Source: Cylindrotheca closterium (Eukaryota; Bacillariophyta; Bacillariophyceae; Bacillariales; Bacillariaceae). Taken from it: DNA of 64,000 nucleotides. This document shows, in pieces, positions 9,102-18,251 of the stretch. Within the stretch, counting starts at the first letter, position 1. Every line of letters begins with the position of its first letter. A program made the position numbers and the translations under genes. Under the pieces are notes generated by a model, which was not told the DNA's origin, did not search any database, and saw only the letters and a list, made by a program, of their open reading frames with translations. The stretch covers positions 651,887 to 715,886 of the forward strand of contig CAKOGP040001112.1 in NCBI GenBank assembly GCA_933822405.4, in the 5' to 3' direction.

Positions 9102-11432
9102 ATGAACAGCCAAGAGACCAAAGACCGTCTTCGAAAACTGACGGCAGTCGACGGCAACACATCTTGCGCGGATTGTAAGACTCCAAGACCCACATGGACA
9201 TCATTAATCGTCCTTCCAAAAGGAGAAGAACCTGTGGAAGATGAATCCATACCAAACATGCTTGGCATATTCATCTGTTTTAAATGTTGTGCTGTGCAAA
9301 AAGGAATAGGGTCCCAATTCTGTAAAGCAAAATCGATGGCGTTGGACAAGTGTAAGATCCTGAAAAACTTGAACCCTGGACTGCGCAATCCGTATGTTGT
9401 GTCTAACTCTTTTTTTTTAAAAACTCACCAACTACGTATCAACATATTCTGTCTTCCCGATGAACGAACAGGGACAGAAAAAGAGTTGAAAGCGCTCGAA
9501 TTGGGAGGAAACAATACTGTAAACTCAGTTTTTGAAGCGAAGGAAGTGACGGGAAGACCGGAACCAAAGGCAATGATGAACCCCAGGAAAGAGTTTCTGA
9601 AAGAAAAATATGTGGAAAGGAAGTTTCTGGATATGGATAAGCTTGAGCAGCTTTTGGAATGGATCTCACTCGCTCAAGCACAAGAAGAAGAGAGTAGATT
9701 GGAGGCAATGAGGCAACAAGAGGAGAAACAATCTGATGAACTAAAAAACGGTGGTATCGACAGTTCGCTGCATTTTGACGACGGCAAATTTTTCCCGTCG
9801 CCACAAATTACCCAAACAAAGACTGCGTCAACACCAGCTGACAACAATCAGGATAGTAGTGAGTTTCCTGAGGATTTCCCCAACTTTCCAGACTTTGACA
9901 GTTCCCGACCAGATTTGACCAGGGAAGTATCGCAGATGGGAGGAATGGCTGATGTCCGCCAATCTTTCCTGGCTACCGTGCCGGAGACAAGGTTAACAGG
10001 CACAAAGGAGACCATGTCCCTTGATGAATTCAGCGCTGACTCATTTGGTGACGAGAACGGTTCTTCACATGACGCTGGGGAGTCCCAGTCGTCCAAACCA
10101 CATGCCCCAATTGACGATGATGATGAGTTCAGCGAGGACGATTTCGATGACGACGGAGTGGACTCTTCATTTGCGGCCGCCAAAACCTCTGCAAAACCAA
10201 AGGATATTGAAGAACCCAGTGAATCTGAAGTTGGAGGCGCACCAGATTCATCATTCGTGGCATTTACATCACCCCCACAAATTTTAATGGAAAGTGAAGA
10301 ACCGAAACCGGCCGAGGATGACGAGTCATCATCGCACTCTTCACATTCCTCTCACACCTCCCCAGGACCAAAGGCCGTAGAAGAATCCAATGAATCTGAT
10401 GTTGATGACGCACCGAATTCATCATTTGTGGCCGCTCCATTGCCCCCACAAGTTTCAGTTGAAAGGGAAGAACCGAAACCGGCGGAGGACGACGAGGCGT
10501 CATCGCACTCTTCACACATGTCGCATTCATCCCATTCGTCTCAAACCTCTCCAAACCCAAAGGCTTTTGAAGAATCCAACGATTCTGCAGTTGGAGACGA
10601 ACCGGATTCATCATTCGTGGCTGCTCCATCACCCCCACAAGCTTTCATTGAAAGCGAAGAGCCGAAACCCGCTGAGGATGACGAGTCATCATCGCAATCT
10701 TCACACAAGTCGGATTCAACCCACTCCTCTCACTCATCGGCAGAAGAGGGATTTAGATCAATCTACGACGCAGGTGAGCCTGATTCACAAGACCCTTTTG
10801 GCGAAGAGCTAGCATTTCCAGAGGAGCCATTGCCCCGAGCAAACGATGTTCTCGAATCTTTGGATGATCCTTTCAACGCAGATGCCCCCTTGGATACGCA
10901 GAAAGCGACAAATACGGATCCATTTTCGAATGACGAAGGTGAGACCGATCGGAACGTTCCATCGACGGATTCAGGATTCGAGGCCTTCAAATCGAATGCT
11001 TTCAGTGAACAAGACAACGCATTTGGAGATCCTTTTTCTTTCAATGGAGGAGACAATGCTTTTCCCCATGGCTCGAGTAATGACGAAGATTTTCAATCCA
11101 TGCCATCAGCCTTCAACACGAGTTCTTCCGATCAGCAACTCCCTTTTGACACCGACGCTGCATTTCCTGACGATTCAGTACCATCATCGCAAAATCCTGG
11201 TCAATCGCCAGAGAATGCATTCCAAACTGACGCTTTTGGCGAACAAGCTACGGCAGAATCATTTGCCTTTGACAAACCTAGCAACAGCAAATCGTTCGAC
11301 GAATCGTTTGGGGAAGATGCGTTTGGCGCACAGAATGGGGACCCATTTGCCGCTGATGGAGATGGCGATGATTTCTTGGGCAGTTCAAACAGCGATGGAG
11401 GATTTGGAGAGCCCTTCTCATCGACTTCATGA
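9102..11432 (+). CDS. divergent ArfGAP-domain protein lacking the arginine finger, with DPF motifs
   Basis: A 776-aa open frame. The N-terminus aligns with ArfGAP: C22/C25 and C59/C62 form the zinc finger, followed by MALDKCK and GGNNTVNSVFEA, which match the family's TLDxW and GN..AN..WE elements. There is a ~17-residue insertion between the cysteine pairs. The usual SGIHR is CAVQK, so the catalytic arginine is lysine (K67). The C-terminal ~550 residues are acidic and disordered, with three ~60-aa repeats and many DPF/EPF motifs of the kind that bind adaptor appendage domains. Bases 9392-9471 look like an intron (GTATGT...ACAG) but removing them breaks the frame; reading through adds ~26 residues, and a GC donor at 9385 would keep frame. 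Confidence 0.7.
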   Translation: MNSQETKDRLRKLTAVDGNTSCADCKTPRPTWTSLIVLPKGEEPVEDESIPNMLGIFICFKCCAVQKGIGSQFCKAKSMALDKCKILKNLNPGLRNPYVVSNSFFLKTHQLRINIFCLPDERTGTEKELKALELGGNNTVNSVFEAKEVTGRPEPKAMMNPRKEFLKEKYVERKFLDMDKLEQLLEWISLAQAQEEESRLEAMRQQEEKQSDELKNGGIDSSLHFDDGKFFPSPQITQTKTASTPADNNQDSSEFPEDFPNFPDFDSSRPDLTREVSQMGGMADVRQSFLATVPETRLTGTKETMSLDEFSADSFGDENGSSHDAGESQSSKPHAPIDDDDEFSEDDFDDDGVDSSFAAAKTSAKPKDIEEPSESEVGGAPDSSFVAFTSPPQILMESEEPKPAEDDESSSHSSHSSHTSPGPKAVEESNESDVDDAPNSSFVAAPLPPQVSVEREEPKPAEDDEASSHSSHMSHSSHSSQTSPNPKAFEESNDSAVGDEPDSSFVAAPSPPQAFIESEEPKPAEDDESSSQSSHKSDSTHSSHSSAEEGFRSIYDAGEPDSQDPFGEELAFPEEPLPRANDVLESLDDPFNADAPLDTQKATNTDPFSNDEGETDRNVPSTDSGFEAFKSNAFSEQDNAFGDPFSFNGGDNAFPHGSSNDEDFQSMPSAFNTSSSDQQLPFDTDAAFPDDSVPSSQNPGQSPENAFQTDAFGEQATAESFAFDKPSNSKSFDESFGEDAFGAQNGDPFAADGDGDDFLGSSNSDGGFGEPFSSTS
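10197..10750 (+). repeat. three ~60-aa tandem repeats in the ArfGAP-like protein
   Basis: Three imperfect copies begin near 10197, 10371 and 10557. Each has PK..EES(N/E)(E/D)S, then (D/N)SSFVA..SPPQ, then EEPKPAEDDE and a Ser-His tract (SSHSSH). The Ser/His and acidic stretches suggest a disordered, phosphorylatable linker. Confidence 0.8.
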
Positions 11433-11663
11433 TGATTAATGGATCATCTTCATTTTTGCCAATGCTGATAATAAATATTCTACTCATTGATAATCATACT
11501 TCACTAAACTAATTTCACTAAATTACTTGTATATACTTGTCATACTGGCCAGGCAGCAGGAGCCTCACGTATAGCAACAGATAGCACGGAAATGCGACAC
11601 ATACCACATGCAGATATATTTAAGAGAGAGGACTTCAGGAATCCTCGTCACACTGCATAAACA

Positions 11664-12557
11664 CTATACGTTCCGATTGAACGCTTTGGGAGCAAAATGA
11701 GATGGGTGCTTATAGGTGTTTCCAAGCTGATCAAACCACATGAACAAATGTCCATAGTTGTACTTGAAAAAAGCATGATGAACATGATGATCAGCAGGTG
11801 TTCCGAAACCAAATATATGGAATAGGTTATCCCACGGAAAGGTGTACTCGGAATGAATCAATGTAAGCCAGTTGGCGTACATGCTTCCAAAGGCCATGTA
11901 GGTCCAGACATTGCAATGCACAATGTTGGCTGTAGCATAGAGTGGAATCAAAATCATGCAAATGGTATCCAAAATAGAACCATTGAATGCATCAAACAGC
12001 CGCGGATTGGTAAACTTGTGATGCGGTTTGTGGGAATACTTGTAAAACGCGGGCGAGGCATCATGTTCCAACCGGTGCATGGCATACTGGATGCCATCTT
12101 GTGCCACCAAACACCCAAAGACTTTGACCCATTCTATTCCACCTTCAAAGGAATAGTATGAATCCGGCATTAGTTTTCCCATCCACGTTCCCGCAAGGTA
12201 TAGAAAGAGGAGCACAAAGCCCTCTGGCTGTGCCAAATGAGTCATAACACCCTCCGAAAATACATAGGGCCTCGCTCCTTTGGTTTGAATTGACAAAGGT
12301 TCCTGTCCCATGGTAAAGTAGCCAAACTTGAATCCCCCAAAGACACAGAGTATTAGTACTTGCCCCACCGCTACTGCTAGTAGTCCCAAACTCAACCCAA
12401 GTGGCTTTGGCATTACGTCATCTGTCGAGGGATCGTATTCGTACCAACGTTTTTGGAATATTTCCGAGTAATGCAATGGACTTCCGGGAGTTGTCATTGC
12501 CAAGGGCACTGCTAGCATGCATGGCCACACTATTGCGCTCATCCACGGAAGGATCAT
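11664..12557 (-). CDS. fatty acid hydroxylase / sterol desaturase superfamily membrane protein
   Basis: A 297-aa membrane protein with several hydrophobic segments and the three histidine clusters of the di-iron hydroxylase/desaturase superfamily: HRLEH at 161-165, HKPHH at 176-180 and HHVHH at 257-261, plus H235 in LIHSEY. This spacing fits sterol C4-methyl oxidase, sterol C5-desaturase and alkane/fatty-acid hydroxylase relatives, which use O2 and electrons from cytochrome b5 in the ER. The exact substrate cannot be told from sequence alone. A CTACAG about 40 bp upstream of the ATG could be the acceptor of an intron in a longer 5' region. Confidence 0.8.
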   Translation of the reverse strand: MILPWMSAIVWPCMLAVPLAMTTPGSPLHYSEIFQKRWYEYDPSTDDVMPKPLGLSLGLLAVAVGQVLILCVFGGFKFGYFTMGQEPLSIQTKGARPYVFSEGVMTHLAQPEGFVLLFLYLAGTWMGKLMPDSYYSFEGGIEWVKVFGCLVAQDGIQYAMHRLEHDASPAFYKYSHKPHHKFTNPRLFDAFNGSILDTICMILIPLYATANIVHCNVWTYMAFGSMYANWLTLIHSEYTFPWDNLFHIFGFGTPADHHVHHAFFKYNYGHLFMWFDQLGNTYKHPSHFAPKAFNRNV

Positions 12558-13249
12558 GTAATTCGTGGAAGATGGATATGATTCTGTAGTGTAAATGGAT
12601 GGTTAGTTTGCATTCAAATGACGGACAATGACAACGGCGATTGATTCTTCTGCAAACGTGAACTGGTTGAAACAGGCAGATTGATTCTTGAATTCTTCAC
12701 ATACCATTAACATTCAGATTTTTTCCCATTTTTATTTCACAACTATATTCGCATATCTTGGTAGAAACAGAACCTGGTAAACTCTTGGTCGGTTAGTCTA
12801 TTGTGCCGTTTCCAAGGTTTGTTGAATTGTGAAGTGATGTCGACAACACCAACCCGAATCAAACCAAGAAGAAAGTCGGTTTTGTTACAATATGGGAAAG
12901 AATCGTGTGACGCAGAGGCGGCAGATTTGAGTTCCGCGCCGGCAGGGCACGAAGGAAATTGTAGTCCAACGTATCAATGATTGAAATACTGTACAATATC
13001 AAATACAGTAGGTTCTGTAGGAAGGTGGCTGCAGTGTCATGTGTCATATTATACCGGTACTAATGAGTTTGTTCCAGTTCGACAGCAGAAATTCTCATTG
13101 AACCATTCATTGTAACCCCACTGTACACGATGAGTTACAACTAGGACTATAGTTGAATGAATATAGAAGCTGGATACAAAAATCAAAGCGTCGTTTAATT
13201 AACTATCATGTACTGTCCTACCGTGGTGTTACACCAACTATAACTACTT
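12558..13249. other. intergenic region
   Basis: 692 bp without a supportable gene. One TACCGGTA copy lies at 13052-13059. It should contain the promoter of the hydroxylase gene and the 3' UTR of the rhomboid-like gene, both on the minus strand. Confidence 0.5.
13052..13059. repeat. palindrome TACCGGTA, copy 2
   Basis: Exact copy in the spacer between the hydroxylase and rhomboid-like genes. Confidence 0.9.
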
Positions 13250-14356
13250 TTATAGCGAACCAGGATTCCAAAGGCCTTTCAATATTTTGACAGGAATCAT
13301 GCGATATTTATCATCTGCAAGAAAAATTGCTGCAGCTACGACTGCCCAGTAGATTGGAAGTGGAACCCAACCTCCTCGAGTTGGTAGAATGCCATACCCA
13401 ACCTCTTGTCGATACTCCCTCGACAATGGATCGACTTCCACGCTATTTTTTCGCGTCAACGAGTAGCTCTTCTTGTAGCCAGGGGCACAGAGAATACCAA
13501 CAAATGCTCCACCAACAAACCCACCGACTTGGGAAACAGGATTTACGTTTTCAATGAGAGTTCCAATCAAGAAGACTAATCCCATGCCCTTGATCACTCG
13601 AAACATGCCTCGTGAAGTTTCCATTTTCATTAGTTGGACATACATGAGTCCATAGATTCCCCCGATTGCACCATTGGCTCCCATCGATATTGTGCGATCG
13701 AACGGATTCTTAATGTACCATTGTTGTGCTACATTTCCAGCCACAATGCTACTCAAATAGGTTGTAAGGTAGAGTGGTCCACCGAGCCCCATGGCTAGCC
13801 ATGATGGCTGATTTCGAATCGCTATCATATCAACAAGAAAATGAATGATTGAATGATGCACAAATCCTGATGTGAGGAAACGATGAGGTTGTCGGTTTCC
13901 CAATCCGTTCGAGTACAAGAAATCCTTCTTGTATGGCCCACCAACTGACTTCCCCAACAAAACATCAGCAATAATGGACAGTGCATGCTTAGGCCAATAT
14001 GAACGGTGACCCTTGCGAATGACATTGACAGCTGTGACCGTTTGGTACAGAAAAAAGAGCCAATGAACCGTAATCAGGGCGTTCTTTGTCCGACTCGTAG
14101 AGATCGAGATATCATATCGTCCAATGCGGCGTCTCAGACGGGATAGGAAACGAATATCATCCCCATCCCACTCGGGTAGCCATCTCTTTCCATCGAGACG
14201 TGTAGAGGCATATTTCGGACATCGAATTTGGATGTTGGAATCTTGAGTTGAGAATGAGCTGCTTGGACTCTGCCTGATGAAAATTTTCTGCTTTGAAGGC
14301 TGGGTGAAGGCAGATGCTCTACGAATCAGAAAGATTAGGAAGAAAAGAGTCTTCAT
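13250..14356 (-). CDS. plastid-targeted rhomboid-family pseudoprotease
   Basis: A 368-aa protein. The N-terminus is a short hydrophobic signal ending in RRASAFTQP, a good match to the ASAFAP-type diatom plastid presequence. The rhomboid fold is recognisable from HRFLTSGFVHHSIIHFLVDM (~158-177), SMGANGAIGGIYGLM (225-238) and VSQVGGFVGGAFVGI (274-288), all within membrane segments. In active rhomboids the GxSG serine is the nucleophile and a histidine precedes a GG in the next helix. Here these positions are N228 and Q276, so the protein is predicted to be catalytically dead, like iRhoms. Its role in a plastid membrane, possibly chaperoning or degradation, is inferred. Confidence 0.78.
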   Translation of the reverse strand: MKTLFFLIFLIRRASAFTQPSKQKIFIRQSPSSSFSTQDSNIQIRCPKYASTRLDGKRWLPEWDGDDIRFLSRLRRRIGRYDISISTSRTKNALITVHWLFFLYQTVTAVNVIRKGHRSYWPKHALSIIADVLLGKSVGGPYKKDFLYSNGLGNRQPHRFLTSGFVHHSIIHFLVDMIAIRNQPSWLAMGLGGPLYLTTYLSSIVAGNVAQQWYIKNPFDRTISMGANGAIGGIYGLMYVQLMKMETSRGMFRVIKGMGLVFLIGTLIENVNPVSQVGGFVGGAFVGILCAPGYKKSYSLTRKNSVEVDPLSREYRQEVGYGILPTRGGWVPLPIYWAVVAAAIFLADDKYRMIPVKILKGLWNPGSL

Positions 14357-14507
14357 GGTGACAATGGTAGTATTCTGTTTCCGAGCGGATGTTTAGGGTG
14401 GCAATAACCACAGAGTTGCAAAACGTTTCAAAAATCTTGAAATTGAAGTTAAAATTTTAAAAATAAAACAGCTATCTCAGTACTAAGTCATGGTGGATGT
14501 AGAGTAA

Positions 14508-14515
14508 TACCGGTA
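14508..14515. repeat. palindrome TACCGGTA, copy 3
   Basis: Exact copy 152 bp upstream of the rhomboid-like ATG (minus strand) and 81 bp before the RCC1-gene stop in plus coordinates. Confidence 0.9.
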
Positions 14516-14595
14516 TGTGGCTGTCTAGAACGGATGGAACTCGTATTTACAACGTCTAGCCTCTATAATCCAGTTAAATGCCTTGAGGGCGATAT

Positions 14596-16914
14596 CTACA
14601 AGTCTGATCGCGCACGCATTATATTCTTTCTGCCTGGGACTTTAGGAGGAGCCTTCGTGTTCAGGCGTCCTTTTGAAACCTTGTCGCTCTGATCATGAAA
14701 AAGACACAATCCACCATGGAGTGGCTGAGGATCCAGGACATCTGTATCTACCTCACCCTTTCCAAGCCGACCAGATTTCTTGCCAAATGAAAGTACTTGC
14801 CCCGACCGCATCAGTAGAATGGAGCTATCATAACCGGCACAGACCTGAACACAAGTAGTTGAATCATCAGCAGATCCACTATGGTTTCGAGAGGCATGCT
14901 GCTTGATATCAATTCGTTGCGGTACCCACTCGATGGCGAGGGTCTGCGCACCTTCTCCTGGTCCAAAACTACCGAAATCACTGACGCGGAGACCGAGGCG
15001 TCCATCCTTATCGACTCCCCAGGACCAGGTCCCTCCGTCTGCTGTGGTGCAAAGCACGTGACATGCGCCGGTACTGAGTGCTACTATTGTGTTGCTAGCC
15101 TCAGAGTCGCCCTGTTGAGGAAGAAATATCTCTTTCGGTTCACTCGTATGCGTCATTCCAAATCCTTGTCCAAGCATACCTTCGGCACTGAATCCAAATG
15201 ACATGCACCTGCCACTTGACATGAGAACAAATGAGCAGTATCGTCCAAGAGCCAACGACATTGGGACACCAATTGTTGAATCTTTCGTCGTGTACGACAA
15301 ATCTTCTATCAGAGTAGGATGCGGAAACACAGTTTCCACATTGGACACTGGTTTCTTTCCAATTTCGCCCGTCACAACAACATTTTTACCATTGCCATCA
15401 AACTTTCCAAGCGCACCCATACTTGCATTTCCCCACATGTATACTTCAACATCTCCTGTGGGTCGTCGCATCAGGGCAGCTGAGTGCTCTGCAGATGCAG
15501 CAATATCAAAAATTCCTTGAGGCGGGAGCGACCCCTTGGATGCCAAGTTGTCCTCTGGCCAGACAGTACAATGTAAAGCGACTCGGTGGGGCAATAATAT
15601 ATCTTCATCTTCATTCGCAAAATCACTGTCTCCTTCTAAGGATGCATTGACTAAACCCACCTTCAAAAAGTCATTGTGTCCAAAACCATAGACTTGGTGG
15701 TGTTGCACCGATTCGTCCGAAACGTCCAAGTCATCATCTTCAAACCGCGATGGCGATGACGTCTGTCGTTTCAACGAAACAATACCATCATCCGAGTGTT
15801 CATCACAGTTTCTCTTTATTTTTTGCAACCGCCTCCCCTCTGTTGACACAACAACTAGTGAGTGGTCAATACCAGCTGCACAGTTGATCGTCTTCCCACC
15901 ATTCTCCAACAATGGCGTAACAAGGGTTGGTGATGTGACGAATCCTCGTGATCCATCTTTGAGACTTGATTTGATTCCAATCCCTAGTTGGCCATGATTA
16001 TTCAGACCATATGTTAACAAGAGCGCTTCCGCTGATATCATCAGGACATGTGCCCCAAGCGGATTGGCTGAAACTTTGGTTATTCGAATTTGTGATAGAG
16101 ACGTGAGAAAAACAGGAACGCCGTGGAAAAATGGTTGGACCTCTGCTATAGCAGTGTCGTCCTCTTCTTTCTTTTCCTCAAACGGCGATTCATGAATGGT
16201 TGGGGGCAATTTCTTCATTCGAAAGTTAGGAGGAATCATATCGTTATTGCCCTCGTGTATATGCGAGTAGTCAAAGCTTGGCATTGAGATAATGCCGACT
16301 GTGTCACTCAGTTCCGAATCCTTTGAGTCCATGCTGGAAAATACCAGTTCCACACCTGATTCTTTAGGAGAAGTCTTTGTTGGTGGGTCCTTGATTATTC
16401 GTTTGGGTTCACTTTTGCTAATGTTCTTCTTTCTCATAACCTGCTTGTCAAGTTTTTCCCATTCGTAGGATGATACACCTGACGCGACGCTTTCATCACC
16501 TCTTGGAATATAATTGTCTGCACCACCATTGGTCAATTTATTAGACCATGGAACATCAATGGTAGACATAAAATCAGACATGGCTCCGAAATCAGATTCA
16601 AAACAAATGTTGGGTTCTGACACTCCGGCAACATTGGTTAGATAAGGAGTCGACGACCGCCGGCATCTAGACACCATTACATCTCCTGTAGCGGACACAA
16701 GTACAGATTCTGTTCTTGACATGGCAATGGAGCAACTTTCTGCAAGTGTTTTGACTTTCTTGGCAGTTTTCGTCACAGGTTTCTTGTTCTTTTTTGGAGA
16801 AACCGGAGGTATTCCTTGAGATGCGGACCTCGGTCTTCCACTTGGAGGCAAGGGCACTGGCTTTTCACGGCCCCGTGAATGAGGCGCTGAACCTGACCTT
16901 GCCGTCTTCTGCAT
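14596..16914 (-). CDS. RCC1-repeat (beta-propeller) protein
   Basis: A 772-aa protein. The first ~270 residues are Ser/Lys-rich and low-complexity. From ~300 onward RCC1-like repeats appear: YGLNNHGQLGIG, VYGFGHNDFLKVG, MWGNASMGALGKF, MSFGFSAEGMLGQG, WSWGVDKDGRLGLR and LSFGKKSGRLGKG, spaced ~50-90 residues apart, consistent with a seven-bladed propeller. The family includes Ran exchange factors and many protein-interaction scaffolds. Nothing here singles out Ran exchange, so only the fold is claimed. The signature glycines of each blade are retained. Confidence 0.8.
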   Translation of the reverse strand: MQKTARSGSAPHSRGREKPVPLPPSGRPRSASQGIPPVSPKKNKKPVTKTAKKVKTLAESCSIAMSRTESVLVSATGDVMVSRCRRSSTPYLTNVAGVSEPNICFESDFGAMSDFMSTIDVPWSNKLTNGGADNYIPRGDESVASGVSSYEWEKLDKQVMRKKNISKSEPKRIIKDPPTKTSPKESGVELVFSSMDSKDSELSDTVGIISMPSFDYSHIHEGNNDMIPPNFRMKKLPPTIHESPFEEKKEEDDTAIAEVQPFFHGVPVFLTSLSQIRITKVSANPLGAHVLMISAEALLLTYGLNNHGQLGIGIKSSLKDGSRGFVTSPTLVTPLLENGGKTINCAAGIDHSLVVVSTEGRRLQKIKRNCDEHSDDGIVSLKRQTSSPSRFEDDDLDVSDESVQHHQVYGFGHNDFLKVGLVNASLEGDSDFANEDEDILLPHRVALHCTVWPEDNLASKGSLPPQGIFDIAASAEHSAALMRRPTGDVEVYMWGNASMGALGKFDGNGKNVVVTGEIGKKPVSNVETVFPHPTLIEDLSYTTKDSTIGVPMSLALGRYCSFVLMSSGRCMSFGFSAEGMLGQGFGMTHTSEPKEIFLPQQGDSEASNTIVALSTGACHVLCTTADGGTWSWGVDKDGRLGLRVSDFGSFGPGEGAQTLAIEWVPQRIDIKQHASRNHSGSADDSTTCVQVCAGYDSSILLMRSGQVLSFGKKSGRLGKGEVDTDVLDPQPLHGGLCLFHDQSDKVSKGRLNTKAPPKVPGRKNIMRARSDL

Positions 16915-17424
16915 TTTTGTTGTGTGTTTTCGAAATTAGACTCTCCTGAAGAAGCTTGTTTGACAGATTTAGATATTCATTTCCTTCCAGGTTTGTGTAC
17001 TTTTATTGGTGGTTTTGAAGCTGGAAACTCTTGATTGCCAAATGGAATTATTTGCGCAAAATCCTACGTCCAAGATTTCAAAATTTAAAGTCTACAAGTG
17101 ATGTAATGCTTCCTGGAAGCTTTGTTGAAGGTTTCGTTTTTTAGTTGGCTCTTTGATTGCTCTCACAAGGTGAATTAGATTTGATGTGCGAGAAGTGTGC
17201 GAATTTATTAGGTACATACAACACGAACCGCCCAGCCGTTTTTAAATTTATGGGATTGGTACGCCGGGCTTTACTGGGATAACGACTAACGACCAATGCT
17301 GGAGGTAGGGCAAGCTACAGTACTCGATTGATTCCTTCGATCAAGCTTCTTCGAAAATCGAAAAACGACAAAAAACGACAACAACGACCAAAACTTGCAC
17401 AAAGTTGCAACCACATCAACATTA
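16915..17424. other. intergenic region, divergent promoters
   Basis: 510 bp between divergent starts of the RCC1-repeat gene (minus) and PIG-P (plus). No gene, repeat or RNA is supported. Confidence 0.5.
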
Positions 17425-18084
17425 ATGGAAAAGAAGACATCTGTTATGGAGGTATAGTAGGACCGGCAATTTCATTCCTCGAAATGGCAATTGATTTTTC
17501 TAACATTTTAAATTCTCAGAAATGTAGTCTTATTTGCCACCTCCTGACATTTCCAATAGGATTGCTTTACTCTCTGTGGATCCTGCTGCCTGACGAAGAC
17601 TTGGAAGCCTTGTAAGTCTTTACGGTCTTCACATATCAAAGAAGACGAAACTATAAAACGTGATCTGACTATTTCACAATTCATACTAACATATCATATC
17701 CTGTATTTTAGGAACATAACTTACTATCCACCAAAACAATGGGCCTTCAACATACCTTTGGTGGCATTGATTCTGTTTTTTGCAATACCTATAGCCTACG
17801 TCTGGTTGAATTCCCTCACGGTTCCTGCCACGACATCTTCAGATTTGCTGGAAGATCAATACACTCGAAGACCGACGACTACGATAAAGCGTCAGAAAGG
17901 GTAGGTTCGGTGATGCATATTTTTAGCAAAAGACTCGTCACTCTCTCAGATCTTGGCGATGATTCATTCCTTGCTAACCATCACATGTGTTCAATATTTT
18001 AGAATTGCACCACATTTGCCGCTTCCGGAAATCTGTGATTTGGATCCCGCAGGCCTTGTATGGTACCCAAACAAATCAGACTAG
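17425..18084 (+). CDS. PIGP: GPI-GlcNAc transferase subunit P (PIG-P)
   Basis: Four exons: 17425-17451, 17520-17611, 17712-17900 and 18003-18084, giving 129 aa. The protein has two membrane segments (about ICHLLTFPIGLLYSLWILLP and FNIPLVALILFFAIPIAYVW). Between them is the family hallmark PDEDLEALNITYYPPKQWA, matching the PD..L...GI.YYP..YWA pattern of PIG-P. The C-terminus APHLPLPEICDLD resembles the family's PI.DI...VN.L end. PIG-P is a small subunit of the ER complex that transfers GlcNAc to phosphatidylinositol, the first step of GPI-anchor synthesis. Exons 2-4 are secure; the tiny first exon is the least certain, and an ATG at 17484 is an alternative. Confidence 0.82.
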
Positions 18085-18251
18085 ACGTCAACCAGTTTTC
18101 CTTTGCGCAGGTACTATATTTCCTCGTCAGGAACAATCAATCAATCAATTAATTAATTAATCCATGTTACCACTAGCAGTAAAATATCAACATCACAGGT
18201 TACAATACAAGTCCATTTCTTGTTCTAAATTCTATTTGTAAAACATGTATA

